57,527 nt of DNA from an uncultured Parabacteroides sp. (GTDB lineage Bacteria; Bacteroidota; Bacteroidia; Bacteroidales; Tannerellaceae), in NCBI GenBank assembly GCA_900770835.1, contig CAAGLQ010000269.1:1-57527 (forward strand), given 5' to 3'. This document shows, piece by piece, positions 34,365 through 42,811 of the stretch (position 1 is its first letter; each line of letters begins with the position of its first letter). The translations under genes were made by a program, and so were the position numbers. The notes beneath the pieces are model-generated. The model was given only the letters and a program-made list of their open reading frames with translations. It did no database searches and was not told the DNA's origin.

Positions 34365-34799
34365 ATGTTACAACCTAAGAAAACCAAATTCAGAAGACAA
34401 CAGAAGGGTCGTATGAAGGGCGAGGCTCAACGCGGCAATCAGTTGGCTTTTGGTTCTTTTGGAATAAAATCATTAGAGAGTAAATGGATTACCGGTCGTC
34501 AGATCGAGGCCGCACGTATCGCAGTGACACGTTACATGCAGCGTCAGGGTCAGGTATGGGTACGTATCTTCCCGGATAAGCCTATCACAAAAAAGCCTGC
34601 TGAGGTCCGTATGGGTAAAGGTAAAGGTAATCCCGAAGGTTTTGTTGCGCCCGTTACTCCGGGTCGTTTGATTTTCGAGGTCGAGGGTGTTCCCTTTGAC
34701 ATCGCAAAAGAAGCATTGCGCCTTGCGGCTCAAAAGCTTCCTGTGACAACAAAGTTTGTTGTGAGACGTGATTATGACATGCAAAATCAAAATGCGTAA
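34365..34799 (+). CDS. rplP: 50S ribosomal protein L16
   Basis: 144 residues: MLQPKKTKFRRQQKGRMKG, the GNQLAFGSFGIKSLE segment and MGKGKGNPEGFVAPVTPGRLIFEVEG. L16 positions the A-site tRNA elbow. Confidence 0.99.
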   Translation: MLQPKKTKFRRQQKGRMKGEAQRGNQLAFGSFGIKSLESKWITGRQIEAARIAVTRYMQRQGQVWVRIFPDKPITKKPAEVRMGKGKGNPEGFVAPVTPGRLIFEVEGVPFDIAKEALRLAAQKLPVTTKFVVRRDYDMQNQNA

Positions 34800-34805
34800 T
34801 TTGTT

Positions 34806-35003
34806 ATGAAGATTGCAGAAATTAGAGAGTTAAGCACACAAGAGTTGCTTGAGAGAGTAGATGCTGAGGTAGCTGCATACGCACAGAAGCGTATCAACCA
34901 TAGCATTTCTCCGATGGAGAATCCTTCTCAGTTGAAACAGCAACGCAAATTGATTGCGCGCATGAAGACTGAATTGCGCCAGAGAGAACTTAACAACAAA
35001 TAA
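34806..35003 (+). CDS. rpmC: 50S ribosomal protein L29
   Basis: 65-residue two-helix protein (MKIAEIRELSTQELLERVD … RKLIARMKTELRQREL). Located between rplP and rpsQ with 6- and 9-nt gaps. Confidence 0.98.
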   Translation: MKIAEIRELSTQELLERVDAEVAAYAQKRINHSISPMENPSQLKQQRKLIARMKTELRQRELNNK

Positions 35004-35012
35004 TTGGGCCTG

Positions 35013-35270
35013 ATGGAAACTAGAAATTTAAGAAAAGAAAGAACGGGCGTTGTTACCAGCAATAAGATGGATAAGAGCATCACAGTTGCGGTTAAGTGGA
35101 AAGAGAAACACCCTATTTATGGTAAGTTCGTCAATAAGACGAAGAAATATCATGCTCATGATGAGAAGAACGAGTGCAATATCGGTGATACTGTAAGAAT
35201 CATGGAGACTCGTCCTTTGAGCAAGACTAAAAGATGGAGATTAGTTCAAATAATCGAAAGGGCTAAGTAA
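35013..35270 (+). CDS. rpsQ: 30S ribosomal protein S17
   Basis: 85 residues from ATG 35013 (METRNLRKERTGVVTSNKMDKSITVAV). A TTG at 35004 would add three residues and is less likely. Typical HPIYGKFVNKTKKYHAHDE and MKTRPLSKTKRWRLV-like end. Confidence 0.98.
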   Translation: METRNLRKERTGVVTSNKMDKSITVAVKWKEKHPIYGKFVNKTKKYHAHDEKNECNIGDTVRIMETRPLSKTKRWRLVQIIERAK

Positions 35271-35271
35271 G

Positions 35272-35637
35272 ATGATACAACAAGAATCAAGACTAGTAGT
35301 AGCAGATAATAGTGGTGCTAAGGAGGCTTTGTGTATCCGCGTTTTGGGTGGCACAAAGAAGCGTTATGCCACTGTGGGTGATGTGATTGTAGTGGCAATC
35401 AAAAGCGTGATCCCCTCAAGCGATGTTAAGAAAGGTGCTGTTTCTAAGGCCGTGATTGTACGTACGAAGAAAGAGATCCGTCGTGCGGATGGCTCTTATA
35501 TCCGCTTCGATGACAATGCTTGCGTGTTGTTGAATGCTGGTGGTGATATTCGTGGTAGCCGTATCTTTGGTCCGGTGGCCAGAGAGCTTCGTGCTACGAA
35601 CATGAAGATTGTGTCACTTGCACCTGAAGTACTTTAA
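35272..35637 (+). CDS. rplN: 50S ribosomal protein L14
   Basis: 121 residues, the family's usual length: MIQQESRLVVADNSGAKEALCIRVLGG and the C-terminal SRIFGPVARELRATNMKIVSLAPEVL. Starts 1 nt after rpsQ. Confidence 0.99.
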   Translation: MIQQESRLVVADNSGAKEALCIRVLGGTKKRYATVGDVIVVAIKSVIPSSDVKKGAVSKAVIVRTKKEIRRADGSYIRFDDNACVLLNAGGDIRGSRIFGPVARELRATNMKIVSLAPEVL

Positions 35638-35657
35638 TCTCATAAATTATCGAAGTA

Positions 35658-35978
35658 ATGAGTAAGTTACATATCAAAAAAGGCGATATCGTATTTGTTA
35701 ATGCAGGTGACGACAAGGGCAAGACTGGTCGTGTTTTGCAGGTACTTGTAAAGGCAAACCGTGCCATCGTTGAGGGCGTTAACATCGTATCAAAGCATAC
35801 TAAGCCGAGTGCAAAGAATCCTCAAGGAGGAATCGAAAAGAAGGAAGCTCCTATCCATATTTCTAATCTGAACGTGGTTGATCCGCAGTCTGGTAAGGCT
35901 ACGCGTATCGGTCGCAGATTGAACGAGAAGGGTGCTTTAGTGCGTTATTCAAAAAAATCTGGGGAGGAAATTAAGTAA
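35658..35978 (+). CDS. rplX: 50S ribosomal protein L24
   Basis: 106 residues with a KOW motif (KKGDIVFVNAGDDKGKTGRVLQV) and VEGVNIVSKHTKPSAKNPQGGIEKKEAPIHISN. Its stop overlaps the rplE start by one base (TAATG). Confidence 0.99.
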   Translation: MSKLHIKKGDIVFVNAGDDKGKTGRVLQVLVKANRAIVEGVNIVSKHTKPSAKNPQGGIEKKEAPIHISNLNVVDPQSGKATRIGRRLNEKGALVRYSKKSGEEIK

Positions 35979-36535
35979 TGAGCAATACTGCCAGTCTTAA
36001 GAAAGAGTATCAAGACAGAATTGTGCCTGCTTTGACCAAGGAGTTTGGTTATAAGTCTATCATGCAGGTTCCTGTCTTGAAGAAGATCGTGATCAATCAG
36101 GGATTAGGTATGGCTACTGCAGATAAGAAGATCATTGATGTTGCAATCAGTGAGTTGACGTCTATTACAGGCCAGAAAGCTGTAGCTACGGTATCCAAGA
36201 AGGATATCTCTAACTTCAAGTTGCGTAAGAAGATGCCGATCGGTGTTATGGTTACTTTGCGTCGTGAGCAGATGTATGAGTTTTTGGAAAGACTTGTTCG
36301 TATCGCTCTTCCGCGTATCCGTGACTTCAAGGGTATTGAGAGTAAGCTTGATGGCCGTGGTAACTATACCCTTGGTATTCAGGAGCAAATTATTTTCCCT
36401 GAAATTAATATTGATAATGTTACCAAGATATTAGGAATGAATATTACCTTTGTAACCTCGGCGAAGACAGACGAGGAGGGTTATGCACTCTTGAGAGAAT
36501 TTGGTTTGCCTTTTAAAAATGCAAAAAAAGACTAA
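35978..36535 (+). CDS. rplE: 50S ribosomal protein L5
   Basis: 185 residues: YKSIMQVPVLKKIVINQGLG, KLRKKMPIGVMVTLR and GNYTLGIQEQIIFPEINID. Binds 5S rRNA and contacts the P-site tRNA. Confidence 0.99.
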   Translation: MSNTASLKKEYQDRIVPALTKEFGYKSIMQVPVLKKIVINQGLGMATADKKIIDVAISELTSITGQKAVATVSKKDISNFKLRKKMPIGVMVTLRREQMYEFLERLVRIALPRIRDFKGIESKLDGRGNYTLGIQEQIIFPEINIDNVTKILGMNITFVTSAKTDEEGYALLREFGLPFKNAKKD

Positions 36536-36541
36536 TTAGTT

Positions 36542-36811
36542 ATGGCTAAGGAATCAATGAAGGCCCGTGAGGTCAAAAGAGCAAAGCTTGTTGCAAAGTA
36601 TGCGGCTAAGAGAGCTCAGCTGAAAGCTGAGGGAGATTACGAGGCATTGCAGGCTCTGCCTAAGAATGCTTCTCCTGTACGTTTGCACAATCGTTGCAAG
36701 ATTACAGGCCGTCCGAAAGGCTATATGCGCCAGTTCGGCATTTCTCGTATCCAATTCCGTGAAATGGCATCTAATGGTTTAATCCCGGGTGTAAAGAAGG
36801 CAAGTTGGTAA
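36542..36811 (+). CDS. rpsN: 30S ribosomal protein S14 (zinc-free type)
   Basis: 89 residues, the long form that lacks the CxxC zinc ribbon (RCKITGRPKGYMRQFGISRIQFREMASNGLIPGVKKASW). MAKESMKAREVKRAKLV at the start. Confidence 0.99.
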   Translation: MAKESMKAREVKRAKLVAKYAAKRAQLKAEGDYEALQALPKNASPVRLHNRCKITGRPKGYMRQFGISRIQFREMASNGLIPGVKKASW

Positions 36812-36830
36812 GCGAATTTTTTGTTTAAAT

Positions 36831-36854
36831 ATTGTCCGGGTGGTCCGGATCAAT
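36831..36854 (+). promoter_or_regulatory. Hairpin between rpsN and rpsH
   Basis: ATTGTCCGG pairs with CCGGA-T-CAAT across a GTGGT loop, a nine-base-pair stem with one bulged T, 16 nt before the rpsH ATG. It could be a site where S8 binds its own message, or simple stabilising structure. Confidence 0.4.
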
Positions 36855-36870
36855 TTAATTATTCATATAT

Positions 36871-37266
36871 ATGACAGATCCTATTGCAGATTATTTGACA
36901 CGGTTGCGTAATGCAATCAAAGCGAAGCACAGAGTAGTGGAAGTGCCAGCGTCAAATTTAAAGAAAGAGATCACTAAGATCCTTTTCGACAAGGGCTACA
37001 TTCTTAATTTTAAGTTTGTAGAGGATGGTCCTCAAGGCACAATTAAGATCGCCTTGAAGTATGACCTTGTAAACAAAGTAAATGCGATTAAGAAGCTTGA
37101 GAGAGTTTCTACGCCAGGTTTACGTAAGTACACCGGTTACAAAGAGATGCCGAGGGTATTGAACGGTTTGGGAATTGCTGTTCTTTCTACTTCTAAGGGT
37201 GTGATGACTGACAAAGAGGCTCGCGATCTGAAGATTGGTGGTGAGGTATTATGTTATGTTTATTAA
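36871..37266 (+). CDS. rpsH: 30S ribosomal protein S8
   Basis: 131 residues: MTDPIADYLTRLRNAIKAKH, GLGIAVLSTSKGVMTDKEARDLKIGGEVLCYVY. In E. coli S8 represses the spc operon. Confidence 0.99.
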   Translation: MTDPIADYLTRLRNAIKAKHRVVEVPASNLKKEITKILFDKGYILNFKFVEDGPQGTIKIALKYDLVNKVNAIKKLERVSTPGLRKYTGYKEMPRVLNGLGIAVLSTSKGVMTDKEARDLKIGGEVLCYVY

Positions 37267-37282
37267 TTAGGAGGATTAAAGA

Positions 37283-37834
37283 ATGTCAAGAATAGGAAAA
37301 TTGCCAATTCATGTACCGGCCGGTGTAACGGTTACCATCAAGGATAACGTTGTAACAGTAAAAGGTCCGAAGGGTGAGCTTGTACAGGAGGTAAATCCTG
37401 ATATCAATGTCGCTATGGAAGACGGTATTATTCATTTGACTCGTCCGACAGACGATAAGAACCATCGTGCTATGCATGGTTTGTATCGTGCTTTAATCCA
37501 CAATATGGTTGTGGGATGCTCTGAAGGCTATAAGAAGGAGCTCGAGTTAGTCGGTGTCGGTTATCGTGTTTCTAATACAGGACAACTGTTGGATCTTTCT
37601 TTAGGCTATACTCACAACATCTATTTGCAATTGCCGAAGGAGGTGAAGGTAGAGACGAAGTCTGAGAGAAACAAGAATCCGCTTATTATCCTTGAGTCAG
37701 CTGATAAGCAATTATTAGGTCAGATTTGTGCTAAGATCCGCTCATTCAGAATGCCGGAGCCTTATAAAGGTAAGGGTATTAAGTTTGTGGGTGAGGAGAT
37801 CCGCAGAAAGTCTGGTAAGTCAGCAGGTAAGTAA
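37283..37834 (+). CDS. rplF: 50S ribosomal protein L6
   Basis: 183 residues: MSRIGKLPIHVPAGVTV, VKGPKGEL, and PEPYKGKGIKFVGEEIRRKSGKSAGK. A full AGGAGG (37269–37274) sits 8 nt before the ATG, unusual in this phylum. Confidence 0.99.
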   Translation: MSRIGKLPIHVPAGVTVTIKDNVVTVKGPKGELVQEVNPDINVAMEDGIIHLTRPTDDKNHRAMHGLYRALIHNMVVGCSEGYKKELELVGVGYRVSNTGQLLDLSLGYTHNIYLQLPKEVKVETKSERNKNPLIILESADKQLLGQICAKIRSFRMPEPYKGKGIKFVGEEIRRKSGKSAGK

Positions 37835-37855
37835 TCTACGTAAACTGAAATTATC

Positions 37856-38200
37856 ATGACAACGAAGTTAGAAAGAAGATTAAAAATAAAAGCGGGTGTT
37901 CGCGGTAAGATTTCCGGAACTGCTGAGCGTCCCCGCCTCTCTGTGTTTAGAAGCAACAAGCAGATCTATGCACAGGTTATCGATGATACTACAGGCAAGA
38001 CTTTGGCTGCTGCTTCTTCTCTGAAACTGGAGTTGAAGGCTCCGAAGAAGGAGATTGCTGCTAAGGTTGGTGAGTTAATCGCCAAAAATGCACAAGAAGC
38101 CGGAGTACAAGCAGTTGTATTTGATCGTAACGGTTACTTGTATCACGGAAGAATTAAAGAATTAGCAGATGCTGCACGTAACGGCGGCCTTAAATTTTAA
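37856..38200 (+). CDS. rplR: 50S ribosomal protein L18
   Basis: 114 residues: RRLKIKAGVRGKISGTAERPRLSVFRSNKQIYAQVIDD and GYLYHGRIKELADAARNGGLKF. Binds 5S rRNA. Confidence 0.99.
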   Translation: MTTKLERRLKIKAGVRGKISGTAERPRLSVFRSNKQIYAQVIDDTTGKTLAAASSLKLELKAPKKEIAAKVGELIAKNAQEAGVQAVVFDRNGYLYHGRIKELADAARNGGLKF

Positions 38201-38205
38201 TGAAG

Positions 38206-38718
38206 ATGGCAAATAATAGAGTAAAATCAACCAACGATTTAGAGTTGAAGGACAGATTGGTTGCTATTAACCGTGTAACCAAAGTTACCAAAGGTGGACG
38301 TACGTTCAGCTTTGCCGCTATTGTTGTAGTAGGTAATGAGGATGGTGTGGTTGGCTATGGTTTGGGTAAAGCCAGTGAGGTGACTACTGCTATCGCAAAA
38401 GGCGTTGAGGCTGCTAAGAAAAATTTGATTAAGGTGCCAGTTCACAAAGGAACAATTCCTCATGAGCAGATTGCCAAGTTTGGTGGTGCTAAGGTATTGA
38501 TCAAACCTGCATCTCACGGTACTGGTGTTAAAGCTGGTGGTGCAATGCGTGCAGTTTTGGAGAGCGTAGGTATTACCGATGTCTTGGCAAAGTCAAAAGG
38601 TTCTTCTAACCCTCATAACTTGGTAAAGGCAACTATTGCAGCTTTGGGTGAGTTGAGAGGTCCGTTCGATGTAGCTCAGAACAGAGGTATTGCTGTAGAG
38701 AAAGTATTCAAAGGTTAA
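38206..38718 (+). CDS. rpsE: 30S ribosomal protein S5
   Basis: 170 residues from ATG 38206 (MANNRVKSTNDLELKDRLVAINRV); an ATG at 38200 overlapping the rplR stop is an alternative. RTFSFAAIVVVGNEDGVVGYGLGKASEV and VLAKSKGSSNPHNLVKAT are intact. Confidence 0.98.
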   Translation: MANNRVKSTNDLELKDRLVAINRVTKVTKGGRTFSFAAIVVVGNEDGVVGYGLGKASEVTTAIAKGVEAAKKNLIKVPVHKGTIPHEQIAKFGGAKVLIKPASHGTGVKAGGAMRAVLESVGITDVLAKSKGSSNPHNLVKATIAALGELRGPFDVAQNRGIAVEKVFKG

Positions 38719-38735
38719 TTAGGGAGGATGATTTT

Positions 38736-38912
38736 ATGGCAACTATTAAAGTACAACAGGTAAAAAGTAGAATTAAGTGCCCGAAAGACCAGAAGAGAAC
38801 GTTGGATGCACTGGGCTTGCGTAAGATGAACCAGGTCGTAGAGCATGAGGCTACACCGGCTATTTTGGGTATGGTAGAGAAGGTGAAACATTTGGTTTCT
38901 GTAGTTAAATAA
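38736..38912 (+). CDS. rpmD: 50S ribosomal protein L30
   Basis: A 58-residue gene: MATIKVQQVKSRIKCPKDQKR … LGLRKMNQVVEHEATPAILGMVEKVKHLVSVVK. GGGAGG (38722–38727) lies 8 nt before the ATG. Position between rpsE and rplO is the standard one. Confidence 0.97.
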   Translation: MATIKVQQVKSRIKCPKDQKRTLDALGLRKMNQVVEHEATPAILGMVEKVKHLVSVVK

Positions 38913-38938
38913 TCATTGATCGAATAATATTATAAGAT

Positions 38939-39385
38939 ATGAATTTATCAAATTTAAGACCGGCTGAGGGTTCTACTAAGACCAGAAAAAGAATTGGTCG
39001 TGGTCCAGGTTCTGGATTAGGTGGAACTTCAACGAGAGGTCACAAAGGTGCGAAGTCAAGATCTGGTTATAAGAATAAGATCGGTTTCGAGGGTGGTCAG
39101 ATGCCTATCCAGAGACGCTTACCTAAATTTGGTTTCAAGAATATTAATCGTGTAGAGTATAAGGCAATCAATATCGAGACATTGCAGAAGTTGGCAGAGG
39201 CCAAGGGCTTGAGTAAGATCGGTATCTGTGAGCTCCAGGAGGCAGGATTTATTTCTTCTTCTCAGTTGGTTAAGGTTCTTGGTAAAGGTGCTTTAACTGC
39301 AAAGCTGGAGGTAGAGGCTCATGCTTTCTCTAAATCAGCTGAGGCTGCTATCCAAGCTGTAGGTGGAACTGCTGTTAAACTCTAA
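38939..39385 (+). CDS. rplO: 50S ribosomal protein L15
   Basis: 148 residues: NLSNLRPAEGSTKTRKRIGRGPGSGLGGTSTRGHKGAKSRSG, and GFEGGQMPIQRRLPKFGFKN. Ends 3 nt before secY. Confidence 0.99.
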   Translation: MNLSNLRPAEGSTKTRKRIGRGPGSGLGGTSTRGHKGAKSRSGYKNKIGFEGGQMPIQRRLPKFGFKNINRVEYKAINIETLQKLAEAKGLSKIGICELQEAGFISSSQLVKVLGKGALTAKLEVEAHAFSKSAEAAIQAVGGTAVKL

Positions 39386-39388
39386 GCT

Positions 39389-40723
39389 ATGAGTGCTGTT
39401 GAAACAATAAAAAATATCTGGAAGATTGAGGATCTGAGAAATCGGATCCTCACTACTCTTTTGTTAGTGATGATCTACCGTTTCGGTACGTTTGTCGTTC
39501 TTCCGGGTATTGATCCGAAGGCATTGACTGCTCTGCAAGAGCAGACGAGAGGCGGTTTGCTTGCCTTGTTGGATATGTTCTCAGGCGGTGCTTTTTCCAA
39601 TGCGTCTATTTTCGCATTGGGAATTATGCCTTACATCTCCGCATCCATTGTGATGCAGTTGATGGCTATTGCTGTGCCTTCTTTCCAGAAATTGCAACGT
39701 GAAGGAGAGAGCGGTAGAAGGAAGATTAACCAGTGGACTCGCTATTTGACTGTGGCTATTCTTTTGTTCCAGGGACCTACCTATTTGGTTAACTTGAGCG
39801 TTCAGTTGAGAGCTGTAGGCGCTTCTTTGCCTGGCGGTATTTGGTTTACGATTTCTTCCGCAGTGATCTTGGCTGCTGGTAGTATGTTCATATTATGGCT
39901 TGGTGAACGAATTACGGACAAAGGTATTGGAAATGGTATTTCCTTTATCATTTTAATTGGTATTATTGCCCGTCTGCCACACTCCTTGTTCCAGGAATTT
40001 GTTTCTCGTACAAGTGAGAAGACTGGTGGTTTGGTGATGTTCTTGATTGAAATGTTGTTCCTTTTGTTAGTAATTGCGGGGGCTATCTTGTTGGTTCAGG
40101 GAACTCGCAGGGTGCCAGTACAGTATGCGAAAAGAATAATCGGCAATAAGCAATATGGTGGTGCTCGTCAGTACATCCCTTTAAAGGTCAATGCTGCGAA
40201 CGTGATGCCTATCATTTTCGCCCAGGCGATTATGTTTATTCCTATTTCGATCGTAGGTTTCTCGAATCAAGGAGATCAGAGTGGTTTCTGGGCTGCTTTC
40301 ATGGATAATTCCGGCTTTTGGTATAATTTCGTCTTTGCTGTATTGATTATTGTCTTTACCTATTTTTATACGGCGATTACAATCAATCCGACGCAAATGT
40401 CTGACGATTTGAAGCGAAATAATGGTTTTATTCCAGGTGTGAAACCGGGTAATAATACAAAGGAGTATTTGGATGCCATTATGGATCGCATTACTTTGCC
40501 GGGTGCATTCTTCTTGGCGATAGTGGCCATTTTGCCTGCTTTCGCTCGTATGGCTGGTGTGAGCATGGAGTTCTCCCAATTCTTTGGAGGTACATCTTTG
40601 TTGATTTTGGTTGGTGTGGTGTTGGATACGCTGCAACAAGTAGAAAGTCACTTGCTGATGCGTCATTATGACGGTTTGTTGAAGTCGGGTAGAATCAAAG
40701 GTCGTTCCGCAGGAGCTTATTAA
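39389..40723 (+). CDS. secY: Protein translocase subunit SecY
   Basis: 444 residues with ten membrane helices; the channel of the Sec translocon. Motifs: DMFSGGAFSNASIFALGIMPYISASIVMQL (plug region and helix 2), QREGESGRRKINQWTRYLT, and RVPVQYAKRI. Coexpressed with ribosomal proteins as in most bacteria. Confidence 0.98.
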   Translation: MSAVETIKNIWKIEDLRNRILTTLLLVMIYRFGTFVVLPGIDPKALTALQEQTRGGLLALLDMFSGGAFSNASIFALGIMPYISASIVMQLMAIAVPSFQKLQREGESGRRKINQWTRYLTVAILLFQGPTYLVNLSVQLRAVGASLPGGIWFTISSAVILAAGSMFILWLGERITDKGIGNGISFIILIGIIARLPHSLFQEFVSRTSEKTGGLVMFLIEMLFLLLVIAGAILLVQGTRRVPVQYAKRIIGNKQYGGARQYIPLKVNAANVMPIIFAQAIMFIPISIVGFSNQGDQSGFWAAFMDNSGFWYNFVFAVLIIVFTYFYTAITINPTQMSDDLKRNNGFIPGVKPGNNTKEYLDAIMDRITLPGAFFLAIVAILPAFARMAGVSMEFSQFFGGTSLLILVGVVLDTLQQVESHLLMRHYDGLLKSGRIKGRSAGAY

Positions 40724-40729
40724 AGGGCA

Positions 40730-41515
40730 ATGATCTATTTAAAGACTGACGAAGAGATTGAGTTGATGCGTGAGGCGAATCAACTGGTGGGCAAGACGCT
40801 TGGTGAATTAGCTAAGCATATTGCTCCTGGTGTTTCTACGCTTCAGCTTGATAAGATAGCTGAGACATTCATCCGTGACCACGGTGCTACTCCAGCTTTC
40901 TTGGGATATGGAGGTTTTCCTAATTCCATTTGTGCTTCGATCAATGAGCAAGTTGTTCATGGTATTCCTTCTGCTAAGGCTATTTTGAAGGAAGGTGATG
41001 TTATCTCAGTGGATTGTGGCACGACATTGAATGGTTTTACAGGTGATTCCGCCTACACTTTTTGTGTAGGAGAGGTGGATCCAGAAGTACTCAAGTTGTT
41101 GAAAACTACAAAGGAGTCTTTGTATTTAGGCATTCAATGTGCGATTGAGGGTCATCGAGTAGGTGATATCAGTAACGCTGTTCAAACCTATTGTGAATCT
41201 CATAACTATTCCGTGGTTAGAGAACTTGTGGGTCATGGCATAGGTCGCAAGATGCATGAAGAGCCTGAGGTCCCTAATTATGGGCGAAGGGGTTGTGGTG
41301 CGTTATTGCGTAGTGGAATGTGTATCTGTATTGAGCCTATGATTAATAAGGGAAGTAAAAATGTGGTGTTCGAGCGTGATGGCTGGACGGTTCGTACGAA
41401 AGATCGTAAACCATCTGCTCATTTTGAACATTGCATTGCTATACGCCCTGATGGTCCACAGATTTTGTCTTCGTTTGCTTTTATAGAGGATGTACTTGGC
41501 GAAAGAGCGATTTAA
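40730..41515 (+). CDS. map: Methionine aminopeptidase, type I
   Basis: 261 residues; removes the initiator methionine. The five metal ligands are visible: two Asp in SVDCGTTLNGFTGDSAYT, His in GHGIGRKMHEEP, Glu in CIEPM, and the C-terminal Glu in SAHFEHCIAI. No N-terminal zinc finger, so type Ia. Confidence 0.98.
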   Translation: MIYLKTDEEIELMREANQLVGKTLGELAKHIAPGVSTLQLDKIAETFIRDHGATPAFLGYGGFPNSICASINEQVVHGIPSAKAILKEGDVISVDCGTTLNGFTGDSAYTFCVGEVDPEVLKLLKTTKESLYLGIQCAIEGHRVGDISNAVQTYCESHNYSVVRELVGHGIGRKMHEEPEVPNYGRRGCGALLRSGMCICIEPMINKGSKNVVFERDGWTVRTKDRKPSAHFEHCIAIRPDGPQILSSFAFIEDVLGERAI

Positions 41516-41526
41516 TTAGATTTAGT

Positions 41527-41745
41527 ATGGCTAAACAGGCAGCAATTGAGAAAGATGGAGTTATCGTAGAAGCATTGTCTAATGCGATGTTCCGTGTTGA
41601 ATTGGAGAATGGACATGAGATCACGGCTCATATTTCCGGAAAGATGCGTATGCATTATATCAAGATCCTTCCGGGCGATAAGGTAAGAGTCGAAATGTCT
41701 CCTTATGATCTATCGAAAGGTAGAATTGCTTTTAGATACAAATAA
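41527..41745 (+). CDS. infA: Translation initiation factor IF-1
   Basis: 72-residue OB-fold protein: MAKQAAIEKDGVIVEALSNAMFRVELENGHEITAHISGKMR … DLSKGRIAFRYK. Binds the 30S A site during initiation. Confidence 0.99.
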   Translation: MAKQAAIEKDGVIVEALSNAMFRVELENGHEITAHISGKMRMHYIKILPGDKVRVEMSPYDLSKGRIAFRYK

Positions 41746-41758
41746 AATATAACACGAT

Positions 41759-41875
41759 ATGAAAGTAAGAGCATCTTTAAAGAAGCGCACACCTGAGTGT
41801 AAAATTGTCAGAAGAAAGGGGCGCTTGTACGTAATTAACAAGAAAAATCCTAAGTATAAACAACGTCAAGGATAA
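41759..41875 (+). CDS. rpmJ: 50S ribosomal protein L36
   Basis: A 38-residue gene: MKVRASLKKRTPECKIVRRKGRLYVINKKNPKYKQRQG. Only one cysteine remains where the zinc form has CxxC plus another Cys and His, so it is the zinc-free (C-minus) type, like the S14 of this cluster. Confidence 0.97.
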   Translation: MKVRASLKKRTPECKIVRRKGRLYVINKKNPKYKQRQG

Positions 41876-41909
41876 TTTATTATTTTTGCAGAAAATATAA
41901 GTAAGTAAT

Positions 41910-42290
41910 ATGGCTATAAGAATAGTTGGTGTAGACTTGCCACAAAATAAAAGAGGAGAGATCGCGTTGACCTATATTTATGGTATTGGTCGTAGTGCGG
42001 CGAAAACCATCTTAGATAAAGCAGGCGTTGATCGTGACATTAAGGTTCAGGATTGGACGGATGATCAGGCTGCAAAAGTTCGTGAGATCATTGGCGCTGA
42101 GTACAAGGTGGAGGGTGACCTTCGTTCAGAGGTACAGCTTAACATCAAGCGTTTGATGGATATTGGTTGCTACAGGGGTGTTCGTCACCGTTTGGGCTTG
42201 CCGTTGAGAGGCCAGAGCACGAAGAATAATGCACGTACTCGTAAGGGCAAGAAGAAAACTGTTGCAAATAAGAAAAAAGCTACTAAATAA
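41910..42290 (+). CDS. rpsM: 30S ribosomal protein S13
   Basis: 126 residues: MAIRIVGVDLPQNKRGEIALTYIYGIG and GCYRGVRHRLGLPLRGQSTKNNARTRKGKKK. First gene of the alpha-operon part. Confidence 0.99.
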   Translation: MAIRIVGVDLPQNKRGEIALTYIYGIGRSAAKTILDKAGVDRDIKVQDWTDDQAAKVREIIGAEYKVEGDLRSEVQLNIKRLMDIGCYRGVRHRLGLPLRGQSTKNNARTRKGKKKTVANKKKATK

Positions 42291-42301
42291 TAAGAGTTAA
42301 T

Positions 42302-42691
42302 ATGGCAAAGAAAACAGTCGCAGCAAAGAAGAGAAACGTAAAGGTTGACGCTTACGGTCAAGCTCATATTCATTCTTCTTTTAATAACATCATTGTCTCT
42401 TTGGCAAATAGTGAGGGACAGGTTATCAGTTGGTCTTCAGCTGGTAAGATGGGTTTCAGAAGCTCTAAGAAGAACACTCCGTATGCAGCTCAGATGGCAG
42501 CTCAGGATTGTGCTAAGGTAGCTTATGATCTTGGATTGAGAAAAGTTAAGGTTTACGTTAAGGGGCCGGGTAATGGTCGTGAGTCAGCTATCAGAACCAT
42601 CCATGGTGCTGGTATCGAGGTGACTGAAATTATTGATGTTACTCCGCTTCCTCATAACGGTTGTCGTCCTCCGAAAAAGAGAAGAGTATAA
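42302..42691 (+). CDS. rpsK: 30S ribosomal protein S11
   Basis: 129 residues: AHIHSSFNNIIVSLANSEGQVISWSSAGKMGFRSSKKNTPYAAQ and DVTPLPHNGCRPPKKRRV. At the platform of the 30S subunit. Confidence 0.99.
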   Translation: MAKKTVAAKKRNVKVDAYGQAHIHSSFNNIIVSLANSEGQVISWSSAGKMGFRSSKKNTPYAAQMAAQDCAKVAYDLGLRKVKVYVKGPGNGRESAIRTIHGAGIEVTEIIDVTPLPHNGCRPPKKRRV

Positions 42692-42712
42692 TTAATCTAT
42701 AGTTTTATATTT

Positions 42713-42785
42713 GAATCCGGAATTGTGAATAGATTGCATATTGACCTTACCCTCTCTGTGATCGCGGCTGCACGGTTCCAGATTC
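42713..42785 (+). promoter_or_regulatory. Candidate structured leader before rpsD
   Basis: The 120-nt gap before rpsD contains a long-range stem: GAATCCGGAA (42713–42722) pairs with TTCCAGATTC (42776–42785) over ten positions with a single C/A mismatch, closing a 53-nt loop that has its own short stem. S4 controls its own synthesis by RNA binding in E. coli and Bacillus, so this is a reasonable S4-binding candidate. Confidence 0.45.
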
Positions 42786-42811
42786 ATCGGAACTTTTAAA
42801 CTAATAAAAAA

